A DNA stretch of 64,000 nucleotides from contig NZ_AOJK01000036.1 of assembly GCF_000336875.1 (NCBI RefSeq), positions 129,587-193,586 of the forward strand. Reading direction: 5' to 3'. Of the stretch, positions 35,057 to 43,582 are shown in pieces. Each line of letters begins with the position of its first letter. The first letter of the stretch is position 1. The position numbers were made by a program, and so were the translations under genes. The notes under the pieces were generated by a model. The model worked only from the letters and a program-made list of their open reading frames with translations, ran no database searches and was not told the DNA's origin. The DNA comes from Halorubrum californiense DSM 19288. GTDB taxonomy: Archaea; Halobacteriota; Halobacteria; Halobacteriales; Haloferacaceae.

Positions 35057-35242
35057 ATGACCGGGCGTCGCCCGCGGACGGAATTCCTCGCAGACACCGC
35101 CGCGGTCGTCCGCAGCGACGAGCGGCTGATCCCGCTTTTCCTGCTGCTGTCGCTCGCGGCGCTGGCCGTCTTCCTCCACTACACGACCCTGATCTTGGAC
35201 GGGCTTCCCCAGCCGCTCCCGACCGAGCCGATCGGGCCGTGA
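35057..35242 (+). CDS. Small single-pass membrane protein
   Basis: A 61-residue protein with a basic N-terminus, one hydrophobic helix (IPLFLLLSLAALAVFLHYT, about 26-44) and a Pro-rich end. I recognise no family. The TATA box at 35026 and the clean membrane topology support it as real. It converges with the lhr helicase gene, whose stop is only 10 nt beyond. ATG 35057 is preferred to a TTG two codons upstream. Confidence 0.65.
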   Translation: MTGRRPRTEFLADTAAVVRSDERLIPLFLLLSLAALAVFLHYTTLILDGLPQPLPTEPIGP

Positions 35243-35251
35243 TCCGCCGTC

Positions 35252-38200
35252 TCAGTCCGGTCGGCGGTCCGCGGGTGGTTCTGCCTCGTGGTCCCCGGTC
35301 TCGCGGTCACCGGTCTCGCCGCCTTCGGCGGTCCGCGTCGCCTCGCCGCCCTCGGCGGTCCGCGTCGCCTCGCCGCCCTCGACGGTCCGCGCCCCCTCGC
35401 CGATCTCCTCCATCACGCGGGCGTGGAACTCGCGGAGGACGGCCGACTCGTCGTCGGCGATGACGGTGTCGGAGTCGACGAGCGTCGCCAGCCCGAACGC
35501 GAGCGGGCTCGGCGAGTCGACGACGCGGTGTTCGACCGTCAGGTCGCCGCCGGCGATCCGGCCGACAACGTCGCGGATTCCGTCGACGTCCAACCGGTCC
35601 TCCAACAGCTCGCGGTACGTCTCCTCCAACACGGCGAACTCCTCCAACTCGGCAGCGAACGACAGCAGCATCTCGGCGGACACCTGCTGTTCGGCGGCCG
35701 ACTTCTCGTACCCCTTGTAGCGTTTCAAGATCAACAGCGCGCGCCCGGCGTTGATCCGGAAGTATCGCTGGAGCAGGTCGGTCCCCTGGACCGCCTCGCG
35801 GAGGTCCTCGCGGACGGTCTCGGGGTCGAGGTCGGCCAGAATCCCCGCCACGCCGACCTTGCGGTTCAGCGGCAGCGCGAGCGAGAACCCGCGGTCCGCG
35901 ACCGCGACGGCGACGTTGGCGTCGGTCCGGTTCGCCACCGCGGCCGCGACGAGCCGCGAGAGGCCGTCGTTGAACCGCCGCCCGTAGGTCGAGTGGACGT
36001 AGAAGCGGCGCTTGTACTCGTTGCGGTCGAGTTCCTCCTCGACGACGAGGCGGTCGGGCGTCGAGACCGAGTCCGGGCCCGCGTACCGGACCTGCTCGTC
36101 GTACATACGGGCGAGCGCGCGGACCGCGTTCTCGTCGAGGGGGAAATCCCGGAGCCACGCGCGGACCGCAGCCGGGCCGGCGCTCGGGCGGTCGCCGGCC
36201 AGCCGGTCGAGGAGTTCGGCCTGAAACGCCAACACCTCGCGGGCGAGGTCCGCGGAGAGGGGGAGGCGCTCGGCGAACCACGAGGGAACCGTCGGACGCT
36301 CGCTCGTGCGGTCGACGTACACCTTCGAGCCGCGCCGGTAGCGGAACCCGAACCGCTCGCCGCCCAGGGCGAACACGTCGCCCGACTCAAGCGTGTCGAG
36401 GTACGACTCGTCGAGAGTGCCGACCCACTCGTCGTCGCGCGTGAACACGTCGCACGTGAACGAGTCGGGGATCGTCCCCACGTTCGTCATGTAGATGACC
36501 CGCGCGAGCCGCCCGCGCTTCCCGACGAGCGTCTCACCGACTGGGTACTCGGGGTAGTGGTGTTCGCCGTCGGGCGGGTCGTTCTCGTCGCGCCACACCT
36601 TCGGGTAGACGTTCTTGTCTTTCAGCCCGTCGTAGTCGCCGGTAAGATACCGGAATAGCCGCTCGTACGCCTCGTCGTCGAAATTGCGGTAGGGGTGCGC
36701 CCGGCGCAACACCTCCCGGACCTCGCTGTCGGGCCGGATCCGGTTGATGGCCATTCCGTACACGTGCTGGGCGGCCACGTCGTAGGCGCCCTCCGGCGGG
36801 AACACGCGGTCGACGAACCCGTCCTCGGCGCGAGCGAGCAGCGTCGCGCACTCGACCAGTTCGTCGCGGTCTAGGGCGAACACCCGCCCTTCGACCGTCT
36901 CGCCCGGGCTGTGCCCCGCGCGGCCGACGCGCTGGAGCAGCGCGGCGACGGACTTCGGCGAGCCGACCTGAACGACCAGATCGAGGTGGGGCATGTCGAT
37001 GCCGAGTTCGAGGCTCGTCGAGGTGGTGACCACGTCGAGGTCGCCCGATTTCAACCCCTCCTCGACGCGGGTGCGCTGCGCCTCGCCGAGGCTCCCGTGG
37101 TGACAGCCGGAGTCCGACTCGTCGTATTCGAACCGCTGGCGGAGCTCTTGGAGCGCCCGCTCGGCGCCCGACCGAGAGTTCGTGAAGACGAGCGTGTTCT
37201 CGTGGGCCTCGATCAACTCGTGAAGCGACTCGTAGAAGCGGTCGGTCACCGCCGACCGCGGCGTGTGGATCAGGTCGGCGGCGGGCGTCCGGAGTTCGAG
37301 GTCGAACTCGCGGGCGAACCGGGCGTCGACCACCTCGCAGGGACGCGTCTCGAATCCCTCGGCGTCGCCGACCTCGCCCGTGTCCCGCTCGCACCCGACG
37401 AGGAACGAGGCGATCCCGTCGAGCGGTTCGACGGTCGCCGAGCAGCCGATCCGGGTGATATCGCCGGGCGCGTGCGGCTCCGGACCGTCGCCCGCGTCGT
37501 CCTCTCCAGCACCCTCGTTGCGCGTCAGTTCCGTCAGCCGCTCCAGCGACACCGAGAGGTGCGTGCCGCGTTTGTTCGCCGCCAGCGAGTGGATCTCGTC
37601 GACGATCACGTACTCGACGGTGCGGAGCTTCTCCTTGAACTTCGGCGAGTTGAGCAGGATGGCCAGCGTCTCCGGCGTGGTGTTGAGGACGTGGGGCGTC
37701 TCCGAGAGCATCGCCTGCCGGTCCGCCTTCGAGGTGTCGCCGTGGCGGATCGCCTGCCTGACGCCGGGGTCGTCGGCGCCGTCCGAGGCGGCCTCGGCAT
37801 CTCCTCCCGCGTCGCGGGGCGCGCTCTCCGCCTCCGCGGCGGCGACCGCCTCGCCGATCCCCGCCAGCGGGGTCTCGAGGTTGCGCTCGATGTCGTTCGC
37901 GAGCGACTTCAGCGGCGAGACGTAGAGGCAGTAGACGGAGTTCTCCAGCTCGCCAGCGCGGTCGCGCGCGAAGAGGTCGTCGAGGACCGCGAGGAAGGAG
38001 GCGAGCGTCTTCCCGCTGCCCGTCGGCGCGGCGACGAGGCAGTTCTCCCCGTCATCGACGTGGGGGATCGCCTCGCGCTGCGGCGGCGTGAAGAGCCCGC
38101 CGTTCTCGCCCACGTACTCGCCGAACCGCTCGACCCACCAGCGCCGGACCGGCCGGGAGAGCCGGGCGAGGACGTCGGCGTCGGCGATCCGGACCGTCTC

Positions 38201-38308
38201 CGGGTCGAAGTCGGGGTCCGCGACCGCGCCGCGTTCGACCGCGTCGCCGAGGAGCGTCCGCGCGGCCGCCTCGGCGTCGCGGTCCGTGGTCTCGCTCACG
38301 GACTCCAC
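35252..38308 (-). CDS. lhr: Lhr-type superfamily 2 ATP-dependent helicase
   Basis: A 1018-residue Lhr-core helicase. Motif I is AAPTGSGKT at about 93-101, motif II is IVDEIHSLAANKRG, motif III is GCSATVEP, and the second RecA domain has FTNSRSGAERAL, STSLELGIDM and QRVGRAGHSPG. The remaining half corresponds to the Lhr winged-helix and beta-sheet domains. Lhr enzymes translocate 3' to 5' on single-stranded DNA and act in repair. The C-terminal about 45 residues are a low-complexity tail with a 9-residue tandem repeat. It is a stand-alone gene converging with a small membrane protein and divergent from the cytidylate-kinase-like gene. Confidence 0.9.
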   Translation of the reverse strand: MESVSETTDRDAEAAARTLLGDAVERGAVADPDFDPETVRIADADVLARLSRPVRRWWVERFGEYVGENGGLFTPPQREAIPHVDDGENCLVAAPTGSGKTLASFLAVLDDLFARDRAGELENSVYCLYVSPLKSLANDIERNLETPLAGIGEAVAAAEAESAPRDAGGDAEAASDGADDPGVRQAIRHGDTSKADRQAMLSETPHVLNTTPETLAILLNSPKFKEKLRTVEYVIVDEIHSLAANKRGTHLSVSLERLTELTRNEGAGEDDAGDGPEPHAPGDITRIGCSATVEPLDGIASFLVGCERDTGEVGDAEGFETRPCEVVDARFAREFDLELRTPAADLIHTPRSAVTDRFYESLHELIEAHENTLVFTNSRSGAERALQELRQRFEYDESDSGCHHGSLGEAQRTRVEEGLKSGDLDVVTTSTSLELGIDMPHLDLVVQVGSPKSVAALLQRVGRAGHSPGETVEGRVFALDRDELVECATLLARAEDGFVDRVFPPEGAYDVAAQHVYGMAINRIRPDSEVREVLRRAHPYRNFDDEAYERLFRYLTGDYDGLKDKNVYPKVWRDENDPPDGEHHYPEYPVGETLVGKRGRLARVIYMTNVGTIPDSFTCDVFTRDDEWVGTLDESYLDTLESGDVFALGGERFGFRYRRGSKVYVDRTSERPTVPSWFAERLPLSADLAREVLAFQAELLDRLAGDRPSAGPAAVRAWLRDFPLDENAVRALARMYDEQVRYAGPDSVSTPDRLVVEEELDRNEYKRRFYVHSTYGRRFNDGLSRLVAAAVANRTDANVAVAVADRGFSLALPLNRKVGVAGILADLDPETVREDLREAVQGTDLLQRYFRINAGRALLILKRYKGYEKSAAEQQVSAEMLLSFAAELEEFAVLEETYRELLEDRLDVDGIRDVVGRIAGGDLTVEHRVVDSPSPLAFGLATLVDSDTVIADDESAVLREFHARVMEEIGEGARTVEGGEATRTAEGGEATRTAEGGETGDRETGDHEAEPPADRRPD
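35321..35401. repeat. 27-bp tandem repeat, three units, in the lhr 3' end
   Basis: Three units of 27 bp (35321-35347, 35348-35374, 35375-35401) encode the 9-residue repeats GEATRTAEG, GEATRTAEG and GEGARTVEG at the helicase C-terminus. The first two differ by a single base, which points to recent duplication; length variation between strains is expected. Confidence 0.85.
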
Positions 38309-38412
38309 GAAGGCTCCGGGAGGGAAATCGGTTGCGTCGATCCGCGTCGCCGTCCCTGCGTCCCGGCTGAGGCGCCGTTCGTCGGCCGGCGGAAACGGGT
38401 GGAACCGACTCG

Positions 38413-38418
38413 TTTATT
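38413..38418 (+). promoter_or_regulatory. TATA-like box for a leaderless start
   Basis: TTTATT at 38413-38418 is 27-32 nt upstream of the ATG at 38445, matching a leaderless promoter for the cytidylate-kinase-like gene. Confidence 0.5.
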
Positions 38419-38444
38419 TGACGCGCTTTCGTGGCGCAACACAC

Positions 38445-39059
38445 ATGAGCGGCACCTCGCCGGAGCCCGACCGACGGATCGACCGGAACCTGTTCGTCAC
38501 CGTCTCCGGCCCGCCGGGCTGCGGGGCTACGACGCTCGTCGAGGGGATCGCCGAGGCGCTCGACTGCGGCTACGTCTCGGGCGGCGAACTGTTCCGCGAG
38601 ATCGCCGCCGAGCGGGACATGAGCCTCTCGCAGCTGATCGCCGAGACCGGCGAGTCCGAGGAGATCGACCGCGCGCTCGACCGCCGGCTGCGCCGCATCG
38701 CGGAGAAGTGGGGCGCCGCGAACAAGGCGTTCGTGCTGGAGTCGCGGCTCGCGGGCTGGATCGCCGGCAACCGCGCCGACATCCGGATCTGGCTCCACGC
38801 GCCCGACGAGGTCCGCGCGGACCGCACGGCCGAGCGGGAGGAGATGACCTCCGAGATGCAGGTCCGCGAGGTCATCGAGGAGCAGCGCTACAAGTCCTAC
38901 TACGGCATCGACCTGTCGGACCGCTCCATCTACGACCTCGTCGTCAACACGGGTCGGTGGGACGCCGAGGCGACGCTGGACCTCGCGCTCACCGGGATCG
39001 AAGGGTACGACGTCGAGGCCGACGAGGGCGCGTTCGACACGCCGGACTTCGAGATCTGA
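38445..39059 (+). CDS. Cytidylate-kinase-like P-loop protein lacking the Walker A lysine
   Basis: A 204-residue protein similar along its length to archaeal (d)CMP kinase: GGELFREIAAER, RALDRRLRRIAEKW, FVLESRLAGWIAG, and the lid-like MQVREVIEEQRYKSYYGIDLSDRSIYDLVVNT. In the P-loop, SGPPGCGATTL at about 21-31, the invariant Lys is Ala28. Classical NMP kinases need that lysine for phosphate binding, so it may be a nucleotide sensor, a regulatory paralog, or use another residue. From memory, this Ala version is conserved in haloarchaea, so the loss is probably old and functional (unverified). It is transcribed alone from a TATA box. Confidence 0.75.
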   Translation: MSGTSPEPDRRIDRNLFVTVSGPPGCGATTLVEGIAEALDCGYVSGGELFREIAAERDMSLSQLIAETGESEEIDRALDRRLRRIAEKWGAANKAFVLESRLAGWIAGNRADIRIWLHAPDEVRADRTAEREEMTSEMQVREVIEEQRYKSYYGIDLSDRSIYDLVVNTGRWDAEATLDLALTGIEGYDVEADEGAFDTPDFEI

Positions 39060-39092
39060 GCGGCCGCGGGGACGGAGCGACGACGGCCCCGG

Positions 39093-39566
39093 TCACAGCC
39101 CTTCGACGCGCCGGAGCGCGCTCCGGACGTCGCCCGGCGTCGCGTAGGGTCCTCCGCTCACTCGGTGGTCCGGCAGCAGGACGGGGATCGGATTATCGTT
39201 GAGCGCGGCGGTCACAGTTTCCAAGTCGTCCGGGTCGTCGGGGTCGAACCCGCCGAGCCGCGCGAGCCGGCTCACGGAGACCTCCTCGCCGTACGGGACG
39301 CTCCGGAGCGCCTCCAGCACCTCCCGCTGGTCGGTCGGCACGGTGAGGCCGAGCGCCACCTCGGCGAACTCGTCGCGCTCGCCGCTCAGGTACGCGTCGA
39401 TCCGGTCCAACAGGTCGTGGTCGGCGTCGGCGTCTCCCGGCGGCTCGGCGGGGAACGACACCGAGATGACGCGACCGCCGGCGAAGCCCACCTGAACGGT
39501 CCGGCCGATCTCGTCGAACCCCCGGGCGAAGACGCCGGACGTACCCGCCGTATCCATATCCTTCAT
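39093..39566 (-). CDS. MGMT-like alkyltransferase-like protein with Asp in place of the acceptor Cys
   Basis: A 157-residue protein with the two-part layout of O6-alkylguanine-DNA alkyltransferases: an N-terminal domain (about 10-70) and a C-terminal HTH DNA-binding domain (LEALRSVPYGEEVSVSRLARLGG, then VTAALNDNPIPVLLPDHRV). The active site, normally PCHRV, reads PDHRV with Asp133. It therefore cannot perform the classical Cys transfer. Bacterial alkyltransferase-like proteins carry Trp or Ala there and flag damage for excision repair, so an analogous role is plausible. ATG 39566 is used; an ATG three codons later (39557) is possible. ACTTAAG near 39588 may be the TATA element. Confidence 0.75.
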   Translation of the reverse strand: MKDMDTAGTSGVFARGFDEIGRTVQVGFAGGRVISVSFPAEPPGDADADHDLLDRIDAYLSGERDEFAEVALGLTVPTDQREVLEALRSVPYGEEVSVSRLARLGGFDPDDPDDLETVTAALNDNPIPVLLPDHRVSGGPYATPGDVRSALRRVEGL

Positions 39567-39667
39567 TGGACGGGTGAATCACTTAAGTCATCGCCCGAGG
39601 AGGAGTTCGCACCGCGGGCGCCCGGGAGGAACTGACCGTCGGCTCGAACGCGGGTACCCCCGCAAGT

Positions 39668-39696
39668 CTTATGAACAGATACGTACATTAGTGTAT
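39668..39696 (+). promoter_or_regulatory. trp operon promoter with possible operator dyad
   Basis: CTTATGA at 39668-39674 is a TATA-like box 27-33 nt before the trpC ATG, giving a leaderless message. Between box and start lies a short dyad, ATAC (39679-39682) and GTAT (39693-39696), overlapping the predicted transcription start. A regulator could bind there; the arms are short, so this is a weak candidate. Confidence 0.4.
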
Positions 39697-39700
39697 AGTA

Positions 39701-40540
39701 ATGGACGATCCAGACGAGTTGGCGCCGGCGGTCCGGTCGATCCTGTCCGCCGCTCGGGAACGCACGGGCGCGAGGGCGGACGCGGGCGGACCCGTCTCGG
39801 TCTCGCCCCGCGACCTCTCGGCCGCGCTCGAACGGGCCGAAGCCGACGGGCGCGTCCCGCTGATCGCCGAGGTGAAGCCGACGAGCCCGACGACCGAGGG
39901 CAGCCGCGAGGACGACCCGGTCGCGCTCGCTGAGGGGATGGTCGCCGGCGGGGCGGCCGCCCTGAGCGTGCTCACCGAGCCGGAACACTTCGGCGGCAGC
40001 GTCGACACGCTCGAACGCGTGCGCGACGCCGTCGACGTGCCGGTCCTCCGGAAGGACTTCGTCGTCGACGAGGCGCAACTGGACGCCGTCGAGAGCGACG
40101 TCGTGCTCCTGATCGCGCGGTTCGTCGGCGACGACCTCCCGGACCTGCTCGCGGCCGCCCGCGACCGCGGCTTTCAGGTCCTCGTAGAGGTCCACGACCG
40201 CGACGAACTTGCGCGCGCGCTCGACGCCGGCGCGACGACGATCGGCGTGAACAACCGGGACCTCGCGGAGCTCGTCGTCGACCTCGGAACCTTCGAGTCC
40301 GTGGCGCCCCACGTTCCGGACGACGTGACGCTGATCGCCGAGAGCGGCATCGCATCGCCCGCCGATGTCCGGCGGATGCGGGCGGCAGGCGCCGACGCCC
40401 TGCTCGTCGGGAGCGCGATCATGGACGGCGACGTCGAGGCGAACACGCGCGAACTGGTGCGGGCGGAGGCCGAAGCGGGCGACCGAACGGATTCGAGCGA
40501 CGAACGCGACACCCGAGACACCACGGAGACACCCACATGA
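39701..40540 (+). CDS. trpC: Indole-3-glycerol-phosphate synthase
   Basis: A 279-residue TIM-barrel enzyme of tryptophan synthesis. Catalytic and phosphate-site segments are present: [13 protein letters not shown] (Lys and Pro-Thr in place of the common SPS), [38 protein letters not shown] and [13 protein letters not shown]. The C-terminal 30 residues are an acidic, Thr/Asp-rich extension. First gene of trpC-trpB-trpA; its stop overlaps the trpB ATG by 4 nt. The remaining trp genes (trpD, trpE, trpF, trpG) are not in the window, so the pathway is split. Confidence 0.93.
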   Translation: MDDPDELAPAVRSILSAARERTGARADAGGPVSVSPRDLSAALERAEADGRVPLIAEVKPTSPTTEGSREDDPVALAEGMVAGGAAALSVLTEPEHFGGSVDTLERVRDAVDVPVLRKDFVVDEAQLDAVESDVVLLIARFVGDDLPDLLAAARDRGFQVLVEVHDRDELARALDAGATTIGVNNRDLAELVVDLGTFESVAPHVPDDVTLIAESGIASPADVRRMRAAGADALLVGSAIMDGDVEANTRELVRAEAEAGDRTDSSDERDTRDTTETPT

Positions 40541-41835
40541 GCGAGACCGACACGCGGACGACGAAGGAGATGAGTCGACGCCCCGGCCGCGAGCGCGGCC
40601 GCGACGACGGGAAGTTCGGACAGTACGGCGGCCAGTACGTCCCGGAAGCCTTGATGCCGGCGATCGAGGAGCTGGCGGACGCCTACGAGCGCTACGTGCT
40701 GAACAACGAGGACGGGTTCATGGACGAGTTCCGGGAGCGCCTCGCCGACTTCGGCGGGCGGCCGACGCCGCTCCAGCGCGCCGACCGGCTCTCGGAGCGC
40801 TACGATACCGAGGTGTTCCTCAAGCGCGAGGACCTCCTCCACGGCGGCGCGCACAAGCTGAACAACGCGCTCGGGCAGGTCCTCCTCGCGAAGTACATGG
40901 GCAAAGAGCGCATCATCGCTGAGACCGGTGCGGGCCAGCACGGCACCGCGACGGCGATGGCGGCGGCGCACCTCGACATGCCCTGTACGATCTACATGGG
41001 CGAGCGCGACATCAACCGCCAGCGCCCCAACGTGTTCCGGATGAAGCTCAACGGCTCGGAGGTGAAGCCGGTCACGACCGGCCGCGGCACGCTCAAGGAG
41101 GCCATCTCCGAGACGATGCGCGACTGGGCCGAGACCGTCGAGGACACGCATTACGTCATCGGATCGATCGTCGGCCCGCACCCGTTCCCGGTGATGGTGC
41201 GCGACTTCCAGGCGGTCATCTCCGAGGAGGCGCGCGAGCAGGCGATCGAGAAGACGGGCGGGCTCCCGACCGACGTGGTCGCCTGCGCGGGCGGCGGGTC
41301 GAACACGATGGGGACGTTCGCCGACTTCGTCGACGACGAGTCCGTCGCGCTCCACGCGGTCGAGGCCGGCGGCTCGACGCTCCAAGTCGACGAGGAAGAA
41401 GGCGTCGCGCCCAACTCCGCCTCGCTGTACACCGGCGACGAGGGCGTCCTCCACGGCGCGCGGACGAAGCTCCTCCAGGACTCGGACGGGCAGATCATGG
41501 AGAGCCACTCGATTTCCTCCGGGCTCGACTACGCCGGCGTCGGCCCGGAGCTCGCGTACCTCGTCGACGAGGGGCGCGTGGAGCCGGTCGCCGTCGACGA
41601 CGACGCCGCCCTGGAGGGGTTCCACCGGCTCTCGAACACCGAGGGGATCATCCCCGCGCTGGAGACGGCCCACGCCTTCGGCTTCCTCGAAGAACACCAC
41701 GAGGAACTGGGCGATCGGGTAGTCGTGAACGTCTCCGGACGCGGCGACAAGGACCTCGACGCCGCCATCGAGGAGACCGACCAGCGCGACGTGGCGAACG
41801 CGCCCGACATGTCGATGTTCACGGAGGGGATCTGA
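40537..41835 (+). CDS. trpB: Tryptophan synthase beta subunit
   Basis: A 432-residue PLP enzyme that condenses indole with serine. The PLP lysine is in [15 protein letters not shown], and phosphate binding is by [10 protein letters not shown]. The N-terminal [18 protein letters not shown] is typical of TrpB1-type enzymes that pair with TrpA, and [17 protein letters not shown] is the substrate carboxylate loop. A basic, Arg-rich extension of about 25 residues precedes the conserved start. It overlaps trpC (ATGA), and its TGA is followed immediately by the trpA ATG. Confidence 0.95.
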   Translation: MSETDTRTTKEMSRRPGRERGRDDGKFGQYGGQYVPEALMPAIEELADAYERYVLNNEDGFMDEFRERLADFGGRPTPLQRADRLSERYDTEVFLKREDLLHGGAHKLNNALGQVLLAKYMGKERIIAETGAGQHGTATAMAAAHLDMPCTIYMGERDINRQRPNVFRMKLNGSEVKPVTTGRGTLKEAISETMRDWAETVEDTHYVIGSIVGPHPFPVMVRDFQAVISEEAREQAIEKTGGLPTDVVACAGGGSNTMGTFADFVDDESVALHAVEAGGSTLQVDEEEGVAPNSASLYTGDEGVLHGARTKLLQDSDGQIMESHSISSGLDYAGVGPELAYLVDEGRVEPVAVDDDAALEGFHRLSNTEGIIPALETAHAFGFLEEHHEELGDRVVVNVSGRGDKDLDAAIEETDQRDVANAPDMSMFTEGI

Positions 41836-42690
41836 ATGGCGGAGCCGGCCAACTCGGCTGCGATCGGCGAAGCGTTCGCCGACGGCCCCGCCTACGTCCC
41901 GTACCTCGTCGTCGGCGACCCGGACTACGAGTCGTCGAAGGCGTACGTCGAGGCGCTCGACCGGGGCGGCGCGGACGTGATCGAACTCGGGCTCCCGTTC
42001 TCCGAGCCGATCGCGGAGGGGTCGACGATACAGGAGGCGCTCGTCCGCTCGCTCGACGCGGGGATGACGCCCGACCGATTCTTCGCGTTCGCGGAGGAGT
42101 TGGACGTCGACGCCGCGTTGGTCTGTATGACGTATTATAATCTGATCTATCAATACGGCGAGGGCGAGGGCCCGCGTCCCTTCGTCGAGCGCGCCGCCGC
42201 AGCCGGCATTGAAGGGCTCGTCGTTCCCGACCTCCCGGCCGAGGAGGCCGACCCGCTGCGCGAGGCGTGCGACGAGTTCGGGCTCGACCTCGTCTTCATC
42301 GTCGCGCCGACGACGCGCGCGGACCGCCTCGACCGGCTCATGGAGCGCGTGTCGGGGTACGTGTACGTCCAGGCGCGGCTCGGGACGACCGGGGCGCGCG
42401 ACGACGTCTCCGACCAGACCACCGACAGCCTCGACCGGCTCCGCGAGTACGACGTGCCGAAGGCGGTCGGCTTCGGCATCTCGACCGGCGACCACGCCGA
42501 GCGCATCGTCGCAGGCGGTGCGGACGGGATCATCGTCGGCTCGGCGCTCGTCGACGTGGTCGCCGACGGGGTCGAGAACGACTTGTCGACCGGGGAAGTC
42601 GCGGACCGCTTGGAGGCGCTCTCCCGCGAACTGAAGGCTGGCGCGGAGCGCGGCTACCGCTCTCGGACCGAGCCGGTCGAGTCCGCCTGA
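41836..42690 (+). CDS. trpA: Tryptophan synthase alpha subunit
   Basis: A 284-residue TIM-barrel that cleaves indole-3-glycerol phosphate and passes indole to TrpB. The catalytic Glu is in [20 protein letters not shown]; the second catalytic acid, Asp in the bacterial PFSDPxADG motif, is Glu here, as I recall for other haloarchaea. The phosphate site is [11 protein letters not shown] and [10 protein letters not shown]. The start codon directly follows the trpB stop. A 30-base island at 42127-42156 uses TAT, AAT and CAA codons that contrast sharply with the GC-rich codon choice elsewhere in the gene. Confidence 0.94.
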   Translation: MAEPANSAAIGEAFADGPAYVPYLVVGDPDYESSKAYVEALDRGGADVIELGLPFSEPIAEGSTIQEALVRSLDAGMTPDRFFAFAEELDVDAALVCMTYYNLIYQYGEGEGPRPFVERAAAAGIEGLVVPDLPAEEADPLREACDEFGLDLVFIVAPTTRADRLDRLMERVSGYVYVQARLGTTGARDDVSDQTTDSLDRLREYDVPKAVGFGISTGDHAERIVAGGADGIIVGSALVDVVADGVENDLSTGEVADRLEALSRELKAGAERGYRSRTEPVESA

Positions 42691-42770
42691 GCCGAAACGG
42701 ACCAATACGTCCCCGAACGAAACCGACTTACCTTCGATTGCCACACTCTCACACAACGACCCACCCCACA

Positions 42771-43562
42771 ATGACAGCAGGACTCTCGGCACGACTCGAC
42801 CGCATCTCCACGAACGACCGATACCTCATCGTCCCGATGGACCACGGGATCACGATGGGCGCCGTCGAGGGGCTCGTCGACATCGAGTCGACTATCGACG
42901 GCGTCACGAGCGGCGGCGCGGACGCGGTGCTCACCCAACGCGGGATAGCCCCCCGAGTCCACGAGAACAAGAACGACGCGGGCTACATCGTCCACCTCAA
43001 CGGGTCGACGACGATCGGCCCCGACGAGAGCGACAAGCGCGTCACCGGCACCGCCGAGGACGCGGTCCGCGCGGGGGCCGACGCCGTCTCCTTCCACATC
43101 AACGTCGGCTCGAAACACGAACCGGACCAGATCGAGGAGCTGGCGGATCTGACCGCCGACGCCGAGCGGTTGGGGCTCCCCGTCCTTGCGATGGCGTACG
43201 CGCGCGGCGAGGGCGTCGACGAGTCCGACCCCGAGGCGCTCGGCCACGCCGTCCGGCTCGCCGAGGAACTCGGCGCCGACGTGGTGAAGACGGGCTACTC
43301 CGGCGACGGCGACTCCTTCGAGCGGGTGACCGAGTCGACCCGCCTGCCGGTCGTCATCGCCGGCGGCTCGAAGGGCACCGACCCCGAGACGGTCGAGATG
43401 GTGCGCGGCGCGATGGACGGCGACGCGGCCGGCGTGTCGATGGGGCGGTCGATCTTCCAGCACGACGACCCCGAGGGGATCGCGCGAGCGGTCTCAGCGG
43501 TAGTCCACGACGACGCGGGCGTGGACGAGGCGCTGCGGGCGGGCGGGCTCATCGAGGCGTAA
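42771..43562 (+). CDS. 2-amino-3,7-dideoxy-D-threo-hept-6-ulosonate synthase (class I aldolase family)
   Basis: A 263-residue Schiff-base aldolase of the archaeal DhnA/AroA' family. Signatures are LIVPMDHGITMGAVEGL, the likely Schiff-base Lys in GADVVKTGYSG, and VVIAGGSKG in the phosphate site. In methanogens and halophiles such enzymes condense a 6-deoxy-5-ketofructose phosphate with aspartate semialdehyde in the first step of the alternative route to dehydroquinate. The partner enzyme is encoded nearby at 45206-46378, and trpCBA lies directly upstream, which supports this call over fructose-bisphosphate aldolase. The leader (42691-42770) is CA-rich and lacks a Shine-Dalgarno. Confidence 0.88.
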   Translation: MTAGLSARLDRISTNDRYLIVPMDHGITMGAVEGLVDIESTIDGVTSGGADAVLTQRGIAPRVHENKNDAGYIVHLNGSTTIGPDESDKRVTGTAEDAVRAGADAVSFHINVGSKHEPDQIEELADLTADAERLGLPVLAMAYARGEGVDESDPEALGHAVRLAEELGADVVKTGYSGDGDSFERVTESTRLPVVIAGGSKGTDPETVEMVRGAMDGDAAGVSMGRSIFQHDDPEGIARAVSAVVHDDAGVDEALRAGGLIEA

Positions 43563-43582
43563 CGGGGTATTCGCGTTCCGGG

